From Deinococcus gobiensis I-0 (GTDB lineage: Bacteria > Deinococcota > Deinococci > Deinococcales > Deinococcaceae): a stretch of 64,000 nt of DNA. How positions within the stretch are numbered: the stretch's first letter is position 1; each line of letters begins with the position of its first letter. The notes beneath the pieces were generated by a model. That model was not told where the DNA came from. It worked only from the letters and a program-made list of their open reading frames with translations, and searched no databases. The stretch spans positions 2,908,501-2,972,500 of the forward strand of contig NC_017790.1 in the NCBI RefSeq assembly GCF_000252445.1. Reading direction: 5' to 3'. Below, piece by piece: positions 53,288-64,000 of this stretch. A program made the position numbers and the translations under genes.

Positions 53288-53782
53288 ATGCTCAGCGAAG
53301 ACGACCGGCGGCGCATCGAGGCCGAGGAGGTGCAGGCGGCGCAGGCCGAGGCGGGCCGGGCCGCCGCCCTGCGCCGCGAGCAGCTGGCAGGCGCCTACCG
53401 GCGGGAGGTCCGGGAGGCGCTGCGGCCCCGGCCCTGGTGGTGGCCGGCGCGCTGGGCGTTCCTGTTCGTGCCGCTGGGCGTGGCGGCGGGCCTGTGGCTA
53501 CGGCCGCAGGTTCCGCCGGCCGACGACGCACTGGGCGGCGTCCGGACCTCGGCCCTCGTCGAGCAGTGCAGCGAGGAGGTCGCCCGCCTGACCTACGGCC
53601 GCGAGGCCGACCTGCGCTTTCCCGGCCCGCGCGAGGTCGGGGACAGCGTGCAGGCCGATGCCGACGGCAAGCGCTGGGAGGGCTGGGCCAGCCGCCCCGA
53701 CGGCAGCCGCCTGACCTTCGCCTGCACCTACACGGCCGCCGACCGCTCGGTGCGCGCCGATCTTCTGGAGGACCACCCGTGA
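53288..53782 (+). CDS. Single-pass membrane protein, unknown function
   Basis: The 164-residue protein has a charged cytoplasmic N-terminus (helical, about 1-50), one membrane helix WAFLFVPLGVAAGLWL (about 55-72) and a C-terminal domain with two Cys (VEQCSEE, FACTYT) that may form a disulfide outside the membrane. No family is recognised. It overlaps the next gene in GTGA, so the two are likely made together. Confidence 0.6.
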   Translation: MLSEDDRRRIEAEEVQAAQAEAGRAAALRREQLAGAYRREVREALRPRPWWWPARWAFLFVPLGVAAGLWLRPQVPPADDALGGVRTSALVEQCSEEVARLTYGREADLRFPGPREVGDSVQADADGKRWEGWASRPDGSRLTFACTYTAADRSVRADLLEDHP

Positions 53783-54435
53783 AGCGATCCGCCCCGCTCG
53801 TCGTATCTCTGGTAGTGTCTCTGGTCGTGTCTCTGCTCCTGGCCCCGGCCCTCCCCGCCTCCGCGCAGCCGGTGCCGACCCCGCCCGGCGCCCCCCTGGC
53901 CCCGCAGACCACCCGGCCAGCCCCGGCCCGGTTGCCTTCCCCTGCCCTGGCCCCGGCCGGCCACAGCCTGAGCGTGCCGCGCGAGAAGGTCACCCTGAGC
54001 TGCGTGGACGGCTCCTTCGGGTCGCCCCGGCGCAACTTCCTGCTCGCGGACGAGACGTATCCGCGCTGCGTGCTACGCCTTCCCCTCACCCTGAAGGCGC
54101 GCTGGCCCGGCGAGCGCACCTTCTATGTCGTGCCGCGCGTGTCGGCCACGCTGCATGCCCGTGGCGAGCGGGGTCAGGGCCACTGGCTGCCGCTCGCCCC
54201 CTTCGTCAACCCCGGCCCCGACCCGCTGCACCGCGCGGTGGCCTCGCGGGACTACGCGGCGGTGGAACTGACCGCCGTCTTCCGCCCGCCCGGCGAGGTC
54301 GCGGGCGAGCTGCGGCCCGACACCGTCAGCGTGGGCGGCAAGCTCACGGTGTGCGCCGCGCCTCTGCGCCCCGGCGAGGCGCCCTGCCAGACCTTCGACC
54401 TCGCGGCCCGCTACGGGGTCTACACACGGAGGTAA
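53779..54435 (+). CDS. Secreted protein of unknown function
   Basis: The 218-residue protein starts at GTG 53779 (GTGA overlap). It has a signal peptide with a small tandem repeat ([14 protein letters not shown]) ending near ASAQ, a proline-rich linker, then a beta-rich domain with four Cys (LSCVDG, PRCVLR, VCAAP, PCQTF). It is coupled to the small membrane protein before it. The function is unknown, probably in the cell envelope. Confidence 0.6.
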   Translation: MKRSAPLVVSLVVSLVVSLLLAPALPASAQPVPTPPGAPLAPQTTRPAPARLPSPALAPAGHSLSVPREKVTLSCVDGSFGSPRRNFLLADETYPRCVLRLPLTLKARWPGERTFYVVPRVSATLHARGERGQGHWLPLAPFVNPGPDPLHRAVASRDYAAVELTAVFRPPGEVAGELRPDTVSVGGKLTVCAAPLRPGEAPCQTFDLAARYGVYTRR

Positions 54436-54480
54436 GGGGGCGGGCAGTACGCTGCTCAGGTCCTGCTTACCTCCGGCCGC

Positions 54481-54486
54481 TACACT
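54481..54486 (+). promoter_or_regulatory. Candidate -10 TACACT of the SMR transporter gene
   Basis: TACACT lies 100 nt before the SMR start codon. Unlike other gene heads here it would give a leader of about 90 nt, the stretch that resembles a riboswitch. Confidence 0.4.
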
Positions 54487-54492
54487 GTGTTC

Positions 54493-54586
<94 letters not shown>

Positions 54587-54907
54587 ATGGCATGGATCTA
54601 TCTCGTGCTGGCCGGCCTGCTGGAAGTGGGCTGGGCCATCGGTCTGAAGTACACGCAGGGCTTTACCCGCCCGCTGCCCACCGCCCTGACCCTGCTGAGC
54701 ATGGCCGCCAGCGTGGGCCTGCTGGGGCTGGCGACCAAGACGCTGCCCATCGGCACGGCCTACGGGGTCTGGGTGGGCATCGGGGCCGTCGGCGCGGCGC
54801 TGCTGGGCATGCTGCTGTTCGGCGAGGCCGCCACACCCGCCCGCCTGTTCTTCCTGGCATTGATGGTCGCAGCGATCATCGGCCTGAAGGTGACGGCGGG
54901 GCACTGA
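54587..54907 (+). CDS. sugE: SMR-family transporter, SugE/Gdx (guanidinium exporter) type
   Basis: The 106-residue protein has four membrane helices, with Glu 13 in [19 protein letters not shown] and the SugE/Gdx marks [20 protein letters not shown]. These separate it from EmrE multidrug pumps. Family members export guanidinium by proton exchange as dimers. It is a single gene with a long leader and is convergent with priA. GGAGG lies 9 nt before the ATG. Confidence 0.85.
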   Translation: MAWIYLVLAGLLEVGWAIGLKYTQGFTRPLPTALTLLSMAASVGLLGLATKTLPIGTAYGVWVGIGAVGAALLGMLLFGEAATPARLFFLALMVAAIIGLKVTAGH

Positions 54908-54913
54908 GCCAGA

Positions 54914-54941
54914 GCGGGCTGGCCCAGGTACCCCAGCCCGC
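54914..54941. terminator. Hairpin between the convergent sugE and priA genes
   Basis: Stem GCGGGCTGG / CCAGCCCGC (54914-54922, 54933-54941) with a 10-nt loop. There is no T tract; it may serve either strand. Confidence 0.45.
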
Positions 54942-55012
54942 CGACACCCGGTCTGTCGGGGGCGTTCCCTGTCATCCCGCAGGTGTTTTTGGCCCTGCCG
55001 GCCCCGCCCCGG

Positions 55013-57565
<2,553 letters not shown>

Positions 57566-57571
57566 CCCCCC

Positions 57572-57577
57572 AGGCTA
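57572..57577 (-). promoter_or_regulatory. Candidate -10 TAGCCT of priA (leaderless)
   Basis: On the minus strand, 6 nt before GTG 57565. Confidence 0.5.
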
Positions 57578-57609
57578 TCCCTCCCGGCCCGGCGGCGCGG
57601 GGGGCCGCC

Positions 57610-58449
57610 TCACCCTCTGGGGGCTTGGCTTCGGGTAGAGGCCGCCGCCACCCACCAGCCTGGAAAGCGCGCGGCGAGCTGCCGGGCCGCCTCCTGCGCC
57701 TGGGCCTCGCTGCGGGCCAGGGCGAAACAGGTGCTTCCCGAACCGCTCATCAGCGGCGAGTGCAGGCCCGCGCCTTGCAGGGCCGCGAGCGCCCCGGCGA
57801 TGGGCGGGTGGCGGCGCACGACCTCGGGTTGCAGGGCGTTGAAGTACGGCACCGGCTCGCCCGACGCCAGCGCCGCCAGCAGGGCCTCCAGGTCCAGCGG
57901 GGACGTGAAGCGCCCGGCCAGCCAGCGGTAGGCGTCGGCGGCGCTGACCTCCACCCCGGGGTTGAGCAGCACCAGCGGCACGGGAGGCAGGTCCACCGGC
58001 TGCAAGACCTCACCCACCCCCGAGGCCAGCGCTGCGCCCCCCGGCAGGAAGAAGGGCACGTCGGCCCCGAGGGTCAGCGCCAGGGCCGGCAGGTCCACCC
58101 CGCACGGGTAGAGCCGCGCCAGGGCGAGCAGCGTGGTCGCCGCGTCGCTGCTGCCCCCACCCAGGCCCGAGGCGAGCGGCAGGCGTTTGTGCAGGGTGAT
58201 CGCCGCGCCTTGCGTCACTCCCGCCGCATCCAGGTAGGCCCGCGCCGCGCGGTACACGAGGTTGCGGCCGTCGGCCGGGAGGTCGGCCCCCTCGACCCGC
58301 AGGCTCAGCCCGGGGGCCGGGGCGATGTCGAGCGTGTCGCCCACCGTCAGGGGCACCATCAGGGTATGCAGCTCGTGGTAGCCGTCGGCGCGGCGGCCGA
58401 CCACGCTCAGGCCGAGGTTGACCTTGGCGGGGGCGAACTCCCCCGTCAT
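57610..58449 (-). CDS. ispE: 4-diphosphocytidyl-2-C-methyl-D-erythritol kinase (IspE)
   Basis: The 279-residue GHMP kinase begins EFAPAKVNLGLSVVGRRADG. It has the ATP loop LPLASGLGGGSSDAAT and the C-terminal SGSGSTCFAL. It phosphorylates CDP-ME in the MEP isoprenoid pathway. The ATG at 58449 is chosen because it overlaps the ispD stop (ATGA). It is the last gene of ubiX-ispD-ispE. Confidence 0.9.
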   Translation of the reverse strand: MTGEFAPAKVNLGLSVVGRRADGYHELHTLMVPLTVGDTLDIAPAPGLSLRVEGADLPADGRNLVYRAARAYLDAAGVTQGAAITLHKRLPLASGLGGGSSDAATTLLALARLYPCGVDLPALALTLGADVPFFLPGGAALASGVGEVLQPVDLPPVPLVLLNPGVEVSAADAYRWLAGRFTSPLDLEALLAALASGEPVPYFNALQPEVVRRHPPIAGALAALQGAGLHSPLMSGSGSTCFALARSEAQAQEAARQLAARFPGWWVAAASTRSQAPRG

Positions 58450-59096
58450 TTCGCGTCCCACACGGCGGCCAGGGCCGTCGCCAGGGCGAGGTCGCCGGGG
58501 GCCGTCACCTTGAAGAGCCGCGCGTCGCCGGGCACCAGGGCCACCCGCCCGCCCAGGCGCGCGACCAGCCCGGCGTCATCGGTGGCGGCGTGGGCATCGG
58601 CCTGCGCGCGGGCATGGGCCTCCCGCAGCACCCGGCGGCGGAAGCCCTGCGGCGTCTGCACCGCCCACAACCCTTCGCGGGGGGTCAGGTCGCCCCAGGT
58701 CTGCCCCGGTGCAGCCCGCACGAGCGTGTCGGCCACCGGCAGGGCCGCCGTCGCCGCGCCGACTTCCCACGCCGCCGCGAGCACCGCCCGCACGACCTCG
58801 GCGGGCAGGAAGGGCCGCGCCGCGTCGTGCACGAGCACGGCCTCGGCGCCGGTCGCCTCCAGCAGCAGGCGCACGCTGTCCTGGCGCGTCTGGCCCCCCA
58901 CGATGGCGCGGGCGGGCACATCGGCGGGCAGGGTCCAGCCTTCCGGCAGGGCCACGACCACCTCGTCCACATGCGGGGCCAGCGCGGCCACGCTGCGGGC
59001 CAGCAGGCTCAGGCCCGCGACCTCCACGAAAGCCTTCGGTCCCAGGCCCAGACGCGTGCCCGAGCCGGCGGCCGGGATCAGGGCGGCGACCTTCAT
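58446..59096 (-). CDS. ispD: 2-C-methyl-D-erythritol 4-phosphate cytidylyltransferase (IspD)
   Basis: The 216-residue cytidylyltransferase begins KVAALIPAAGSGTRLGLGPK, with VHDAARPFL, VADTLVRA, TPQGFRR and TDDAGLVARLGG. It makes CDP-ME in the MEP pathway, one step before IspE (the next gene). The ATG at 59096 overlaps the ubiX stop by 4 nt. Confidence 0.9.
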   Translation of the reverse strand: MKVAALIPAAGSGTRLGLGPKAFVEVAGLSLLARSVAALAPHVDEVVVALPEGWTLPADVPARAIVGGQTRQDSVRLLLEATGAEAVLVHDAARPFLPAEVVRAVLAAAWEVGAATAALPVADTLVRAAPGQTWGDLTPREGLWAVQTPQGFRRRVLREAHARAQADAHAATDDAGLVARLGGRVALVPGDARLFKVTAPGDLALATALAAVWDAK

Positions 59097-59653
59097 CCCT
59101 CGTCCTTCCAGCGGCGGAACCCCGGCACGTCCAGACCGAACTGGTCCAGCGCGCGGGCAGTCACGAAGTGCAGCAGCTCGGCCACGCTGTCCGGCGCGTG
59201 GTAGAAGCCCGGCGAGGCGGTCATGACGGTGGCGCCCGCGTCGTGCGCCGCGAGCAGGTTCAGGAGCATGGGCCGGGGCAAGGGGTCCTCGCGCACCAGC
59301 AGCACCAGCCGCCGCCGCTCCTTGAGGGTGACGTGTGCGGCGCGCGACAGCAGGTTGTCGGCGAAGCCGTGCGCGACTTTTGCCAGTGTGCCCGCGCTGC
59401 ACGGCACGACCAGCATGCCGTCGGTGCGGTACGACCCGCTGGCGACGCTGGCCGCGAGGTCGCGGTCGTCATGGGTGTGGGTCGCCAGGGCGCTCAGCTC
59501 GGGCAGCTGCGGGCCGCCCTCGGCGCTCATGACCCGCTTGGCCCCGCTGGAGACGATCAGGTGGGTCTCGACCTCCAGCGCCCGCAAGGCCTCCAGGATG
59601 CTGTGCGCGTAGGGAATCCCGCTGCCCCCGCTGACGCCGACCACCAGTCTCAT
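59093..59653 (-). CDS. ubiX: Flavin prenyltransferase UbiX
   Basis: The 186-residue flavoprotein begins LVVGVSGGSGIPYAHSILEA. It has SGSYRTDGMLVVPCSAGTLAK and VREDPLPRPMLLNLLAAHDA, the UbiX/Pad marks. It makes prenylated FMN for UbiD-type decarboxylases from a dimethylallyl donor, which fits its place ahead of MEP-pathway genes. A TAGCCT -10 box lies 6 nt before the ATG. Confidence 0.9.
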   Translation of the reverse strand: MRLVVGVSGGSGIPYAHSILEALRALEVETHLIVSSGAKRVMSAEGGPQLPELSALATHTHDDRDLAASVASGSYRTDGMLVVPCSAGTLAKVAHGFADNLLSRAAHVTLKERRRLVLLVREDPLPRPMLLNLLAAHDAGATVMTASPGFYHAPDSVAELLHFVTARALDQFGLDVPGFRRWKDEG

Positions 59654-59659
59654 GAGGGC

Positions 59660-59665
59660 AGGCTA
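59660..59665 (-). promoter_or_regulatory. Candidate -10 TAGCCT of the ubiX-ispD-ispE operon
   Basis: On the minus strand, 6 nt before the ubiX ATG. Confidence 0.5.
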
Positions 59666-59711
59666 GCAGAGGCCGGGACGCGGGTTGACCCCGCCCGGTC
59701 CTCCCGCTTTC

Positions 59712-62156
<2,445 letters not shown>

Positions 62157-62163
62157 CCCCTTC

Positions 62164-62169
62164 AGGATA
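62164..62169 (-). promoter_or_regulatory. Candidate -10 TATCCT of glnS (leaderless)
   Basis: On the minus strand, 7 nt before ATG 62156. Confidence 0.5.
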
Positions 62170-62193
62170 ACGGTGCGGGCCGCGCGGGGCCGC

Positions 62194-62199
62194 TACGGT
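62194..62199 (+). promoter_or_regulatory. Candidate -10 TACGGT of the GNAT gene (leaderless)
   Basis: 6 nt before the ATG at 62206. The divergent glnS -10 lies 24 bp away. Confidence 0.45.
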
Positions 62200-62205
62200 G
62201 TCTCC

Positions 62206-63003
62206 ATGGCCCGACCCTCCCCCGCCCCGGCCGCCCTGCCCATACGGGTCCGCCGCGTCACCGACCCGCACGACCCCGCCCTGGCCGACTTCGGCCGCGT
62301 CCAGGAGGCCAGCTACTACGCCCCCGACACGCTCATTCCGCCCGAGGCTTTCGGGTACCTGCTGCGCGGCGCGTCTCCCGGGCGCGAGGACCGCATCCTG
62401 GTGGCCGAGCTGCCCAGCCCCTCCGGGCCAGGCGGCGAGGTGCTGGGCGGCACGGTCTACACCCTGCTGCCCGGACCGGACGGCGGGGGAGCGGCCTTCA
62501 GCTCCTTCCTGGGCGTCTCTCCGGCGGCGCAGGGGCGCGGCGTGGGCCGTGCGCTGTGGCAGCGTTCCCTGGAAGAGGTGCGCGCCGCCGGTCTGCCCGG
62601 CCTGTTCGCCGACAGCGTCTACGGCGAGCGCCAGAGTGCCGAGGAGCGCGCCGCCGAGGCCCGGACAGGCACCGACCCCGTCCGCCGGCGGCGCGCCCTG
62701 CACGCCCTGGGCCTGCGCACGGTGGACGTGCCCTACTGGCAGCCCGTCGGCGGCCCGGACGGCGGTCCCCTCCAGGACCTCGACCTGCTGTACCAGCCCG
62801 TCACCGGTACCCAGGGCGCGGCGGCGGACGACACGGTCCCCCTGGCCCTCGTGACCGCCACCCTGCGCGGCTACTGGCGCGGCTGGCTGGGGCAGGCACG
62901 GGCCGAGCGCGAGGCCCTGGCCCTGGCCGAGCGGGCCGGCCACACGCCCGAGCTGCGCCTGCGCCCCGCCACCGAGACGGCGTCGTACTGGCACCGGCCT
63001 TAA
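62206..63003 (+). CDS. GNAT-family acetyltransferase
   Basis: The 265-residue protein has a GNAT fold with the acetyl-CoA loop [20 protein letters not shown] (about 105-124), preceded by the FSSFLGV strand. An extra C-terminal part (about 160-265) has no clear family. The substrate is unknown. It is divergent from glnS and 36 nt before the response regulator gene, which has its own -10 box. Confidence 0.75.
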   Translation: MARPSPAPAALPIRVRRVTDPHDPALADFGRVQEASYYAPDTLIPPEAFGYLLRGASPGREDRILVAELPSPSGPGGEVLGGTVYTLLPGPDGGGAAFSSFLGVSPAAQGRGVGRALWQRSLEEVRAAGLPGLFADSVYGERQSAEERAAEARTGTDPVRRRRALHALGLRTVDVPYWQPVGGPDGGPLQDLDLLYQPVTGTQGAAADDTVPLALVTATLRGYWRGWLGQARAEREALALAERAGHTPELRLRPATETASYWHRP

Positions 63004-63025
63004 CCCCCGTTTGACCGGCCGCCCC

Positions 63026-63031
63026 TACACT
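63026..63031 (+). promoter_or_regulatory. Candidate -10 TACACT of the two-component operon (leaderless)
   Basis: 8 nt before the ATG at 63040. A TTGACC at 63011-63016 is only 9 bp away, too close to serve as the -35. Confidence 0.5.
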
Positions 63032-63039
63032 GGGCAGCC

Positions 63040-63702
63040 ATGAGGCTGCTGCTGGTCGAGGACGACGCCCGGATCGCCGAACCCACCCTGGGCGCGCTGC
63101 GCGAGGCGGGCTACGCGCCGACCTGGGCGCAGACCGGCCCGGCGGGGCTGGAAGCGGCCCTGACCGGCGACTTCGGGTTGATCGTGCTCGACGTGATGCT
63201 GCCGGGTCTGGACGGCTTCTCGCTCGCCCGCGAACTGCGCGCTGCCGGGCAGGAGACGCCCATCCTCTTTCTCACGGCGCGTGGCGACCTCTCCGACCGG
63301 GTCGAGGGCCTGGACCTGGGCGGCGACGCCTACCTCGTCAAGCCCTTCGCGGTGCCCGAACTGCTCGCCACGCTGCGTGCCCTGACCCGGCGCGAACGCG
63401 GCCAGGGCACGCCGCAGCTCGCCTTCGCCACTGGGCGCGGGCGGCTGGATACCGTGGCGCGCACCGCCTTCTGGGACGGGCTGGAGGTCGCCGTCACGGG
63501 CCGCGAGTACAGCCTGCTCGAAACGCTGGCGCTGAGCCCCGAGCGCTGGTTCACGCGCGAGGACCTTCTCGACCGGGTGTGGGGCCCGGAATTCGGCGGT
63601 GAGGCCCGCATCGTGGACGTGTACGTGCGCTACCTGCGCCGCAAGCTCGCCCCCGAGGCGATTTCCAGCGAGCGCGGGCGCGGCTACCGGGTAGAGGGCT
63701 AG
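63040..63702 (+). CDS. OmpR-family response regulator
   Basis: The 220-residue protein has a receiver domain with EDD (7-9), phospho-acceptor Asp 51 ([10 protein letters not shown]), Thr 79 and Lys 101 (VKPF). A winged-helix DNA-binding domain (about 130-218) has [20 protein letters not shown] and [10 protein letters not shown]. It is followed 6 nt later by the sensor kinase gene. The target genes are not evident. Confidence 0.92.
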   Translation: MRLLLVEDDARIAEPTLGALREAGYAPTWAQTGPAGLEAALTGDFGLIVLDVMLPGLDGFSLARELRAAGQETPILFLTARGDLSDRVEGLDLGGDAYLVKPFAVPELLATLRALTRRERGQGTPQLAFATGRGRLDTVARTAFWDGLEVAVTGREYSLLETLALSPERWFTREDLLDRVWGPEFGGEARIVDVYVRYLRRKLAPEAISSERGRGYRVEG

Positions 63703-63708
63703 CGGCCG

Positions 63709-64000
63709 GTGCGCGCCCACTCCCCTGTCCGGCGGCCCCTGACGCTGCGGGCCCGGCTGGCGCTGTGGGCCGCGCTGGCGACCGGGCTGGCGACGGTGCT
63801 CGTGGCCGCCGGCCTCTTCTTCGCCGTGGACCGCTACCTGCTCACCTCGCAGCAGCAGCGCCTCCTGAGCGCCGTGAGTGCGCTGCAAGACCGCGTCGAG
63901 CGGGTGGCGGCCCAGGCCGCGCAGCCCTTCGGCATCGGCGTGCTCGTGCTGGATGGGGGCGACCTAACCGCCCTCACCGCCGAGGACGACCAGACCCGCA
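63709..64000 (+). CDS. Sensor histidine kinase, N-terminal part (cut by window end)
   Basis: From GTG 63709 the frame is open to the window edge. It encodes an Arg-rich start, one membrane helix (LALWAALATGLATVLVAAGL) and the start of a sensor domain (VDRYLLTSQQQRLLSAVSAL). The kinase domain lies beyond the window. The order and 6-nt gap after the response regulator make it the cognate sensor. Confidence 0.8.
   Translation, partial: MRAHSPVRRPLTLRARLALWAALATGLATVLVAAGLFFAVDRYLLTSQQQRLLSAVSALQDRVERVAAQAAQPFGIGVLVLDGGDLTALTAEDDQTR

Overview
The window is high-G+C chromosomal DNA from a bacterium that looks like a Deinococcus. The reasons are a glutaminyl-tRNA synthetase with a C-terminal YqeY/GatB-type tail, a PriA that has lost its ATPase motifs, and many genes whose start codon lies 5-8 nt downstream of a TANNNT -10 box, which is the leaderless arrangement common in that genus.

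Layout. (1) 1-8.8 kb: an exopolysaccharide locus. It holds two tandem glycoside-hydrolase-like paralogues (the first cut by the window edge and frameshifted), a Wzx-type flippase, two glycosyltransferases and a Wzy/ligase-type polymerase in overlapping order, and a convergent BY-kinase/chain-length regulator. (2) 9.0-12.4 kb: a small conserved protein, an M20 amidohydrolase, a SufU scaffold, FolC and tRNA-Thr(CGT). (3) 12,314-47,247: a genomic island of about 34.9 kb inserted in the tRNA-Thr gene. It is bounded by a 52-bp direct repeat of the tRNA 3' end and carries matching 11-bp TGCCACAGTT repeats just inside both ends. (4) 47.6-52.2 kb: a complete branched-chain amino acid type ABC transporter (livJHMGF). 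(5) 52.4-64 kb: housekeeping genes, namely a DUF429 protein, two small envelope proteins, an SMR transporter of SugE/Gdx type, priA, ispE-ispD-ubiX, glnS, a GNAT acetyltransferase and the start of a two-component system.

The island has three parts. Its left third (12,562-26,752, minus strand) is one tightly packed eight-gene operon. In order of transcription it encodes a secreted/membrane protein with a degenerate vWA-like fold, a tubulin/FtsZ-like GTPase, a ZorA-like MotA/TolQ-type channel with a long coiled-coil tail, a ZorB-like MotB/OmpA stator, a zinc-ribbon pseudokinase with a WD40 propeller, a long coiled-coil protein, a BrxD-like ATPase and an Lhr/BrxHI-like helicase. I read it as an undescribed composite anti-phage (or anti-plasmid) system: an envelope-anchored, ion-driven sensor, a cytoskeletal GTPase and an ATPase-helicase effector. 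The middle (27.0-34.8 kb) has the tyrosine integrase, a phage-type repressor, an excisionase-like protein, replication-module-like unknowns and a lone TnpB-like RuvC nuclease. The right third (35.0-46.8 kb) is a Type I restriction locus (hsdM, hsdS, hsdR) with a DUF6508-like protein, a GmrSD-type nuclease, an AlbA_2 ATPase and a GIY-YIG protein placed among the hsd genes. The island is therefore a defence island on an integrative element. All functions are inferred from sequence alone; no database search was run.
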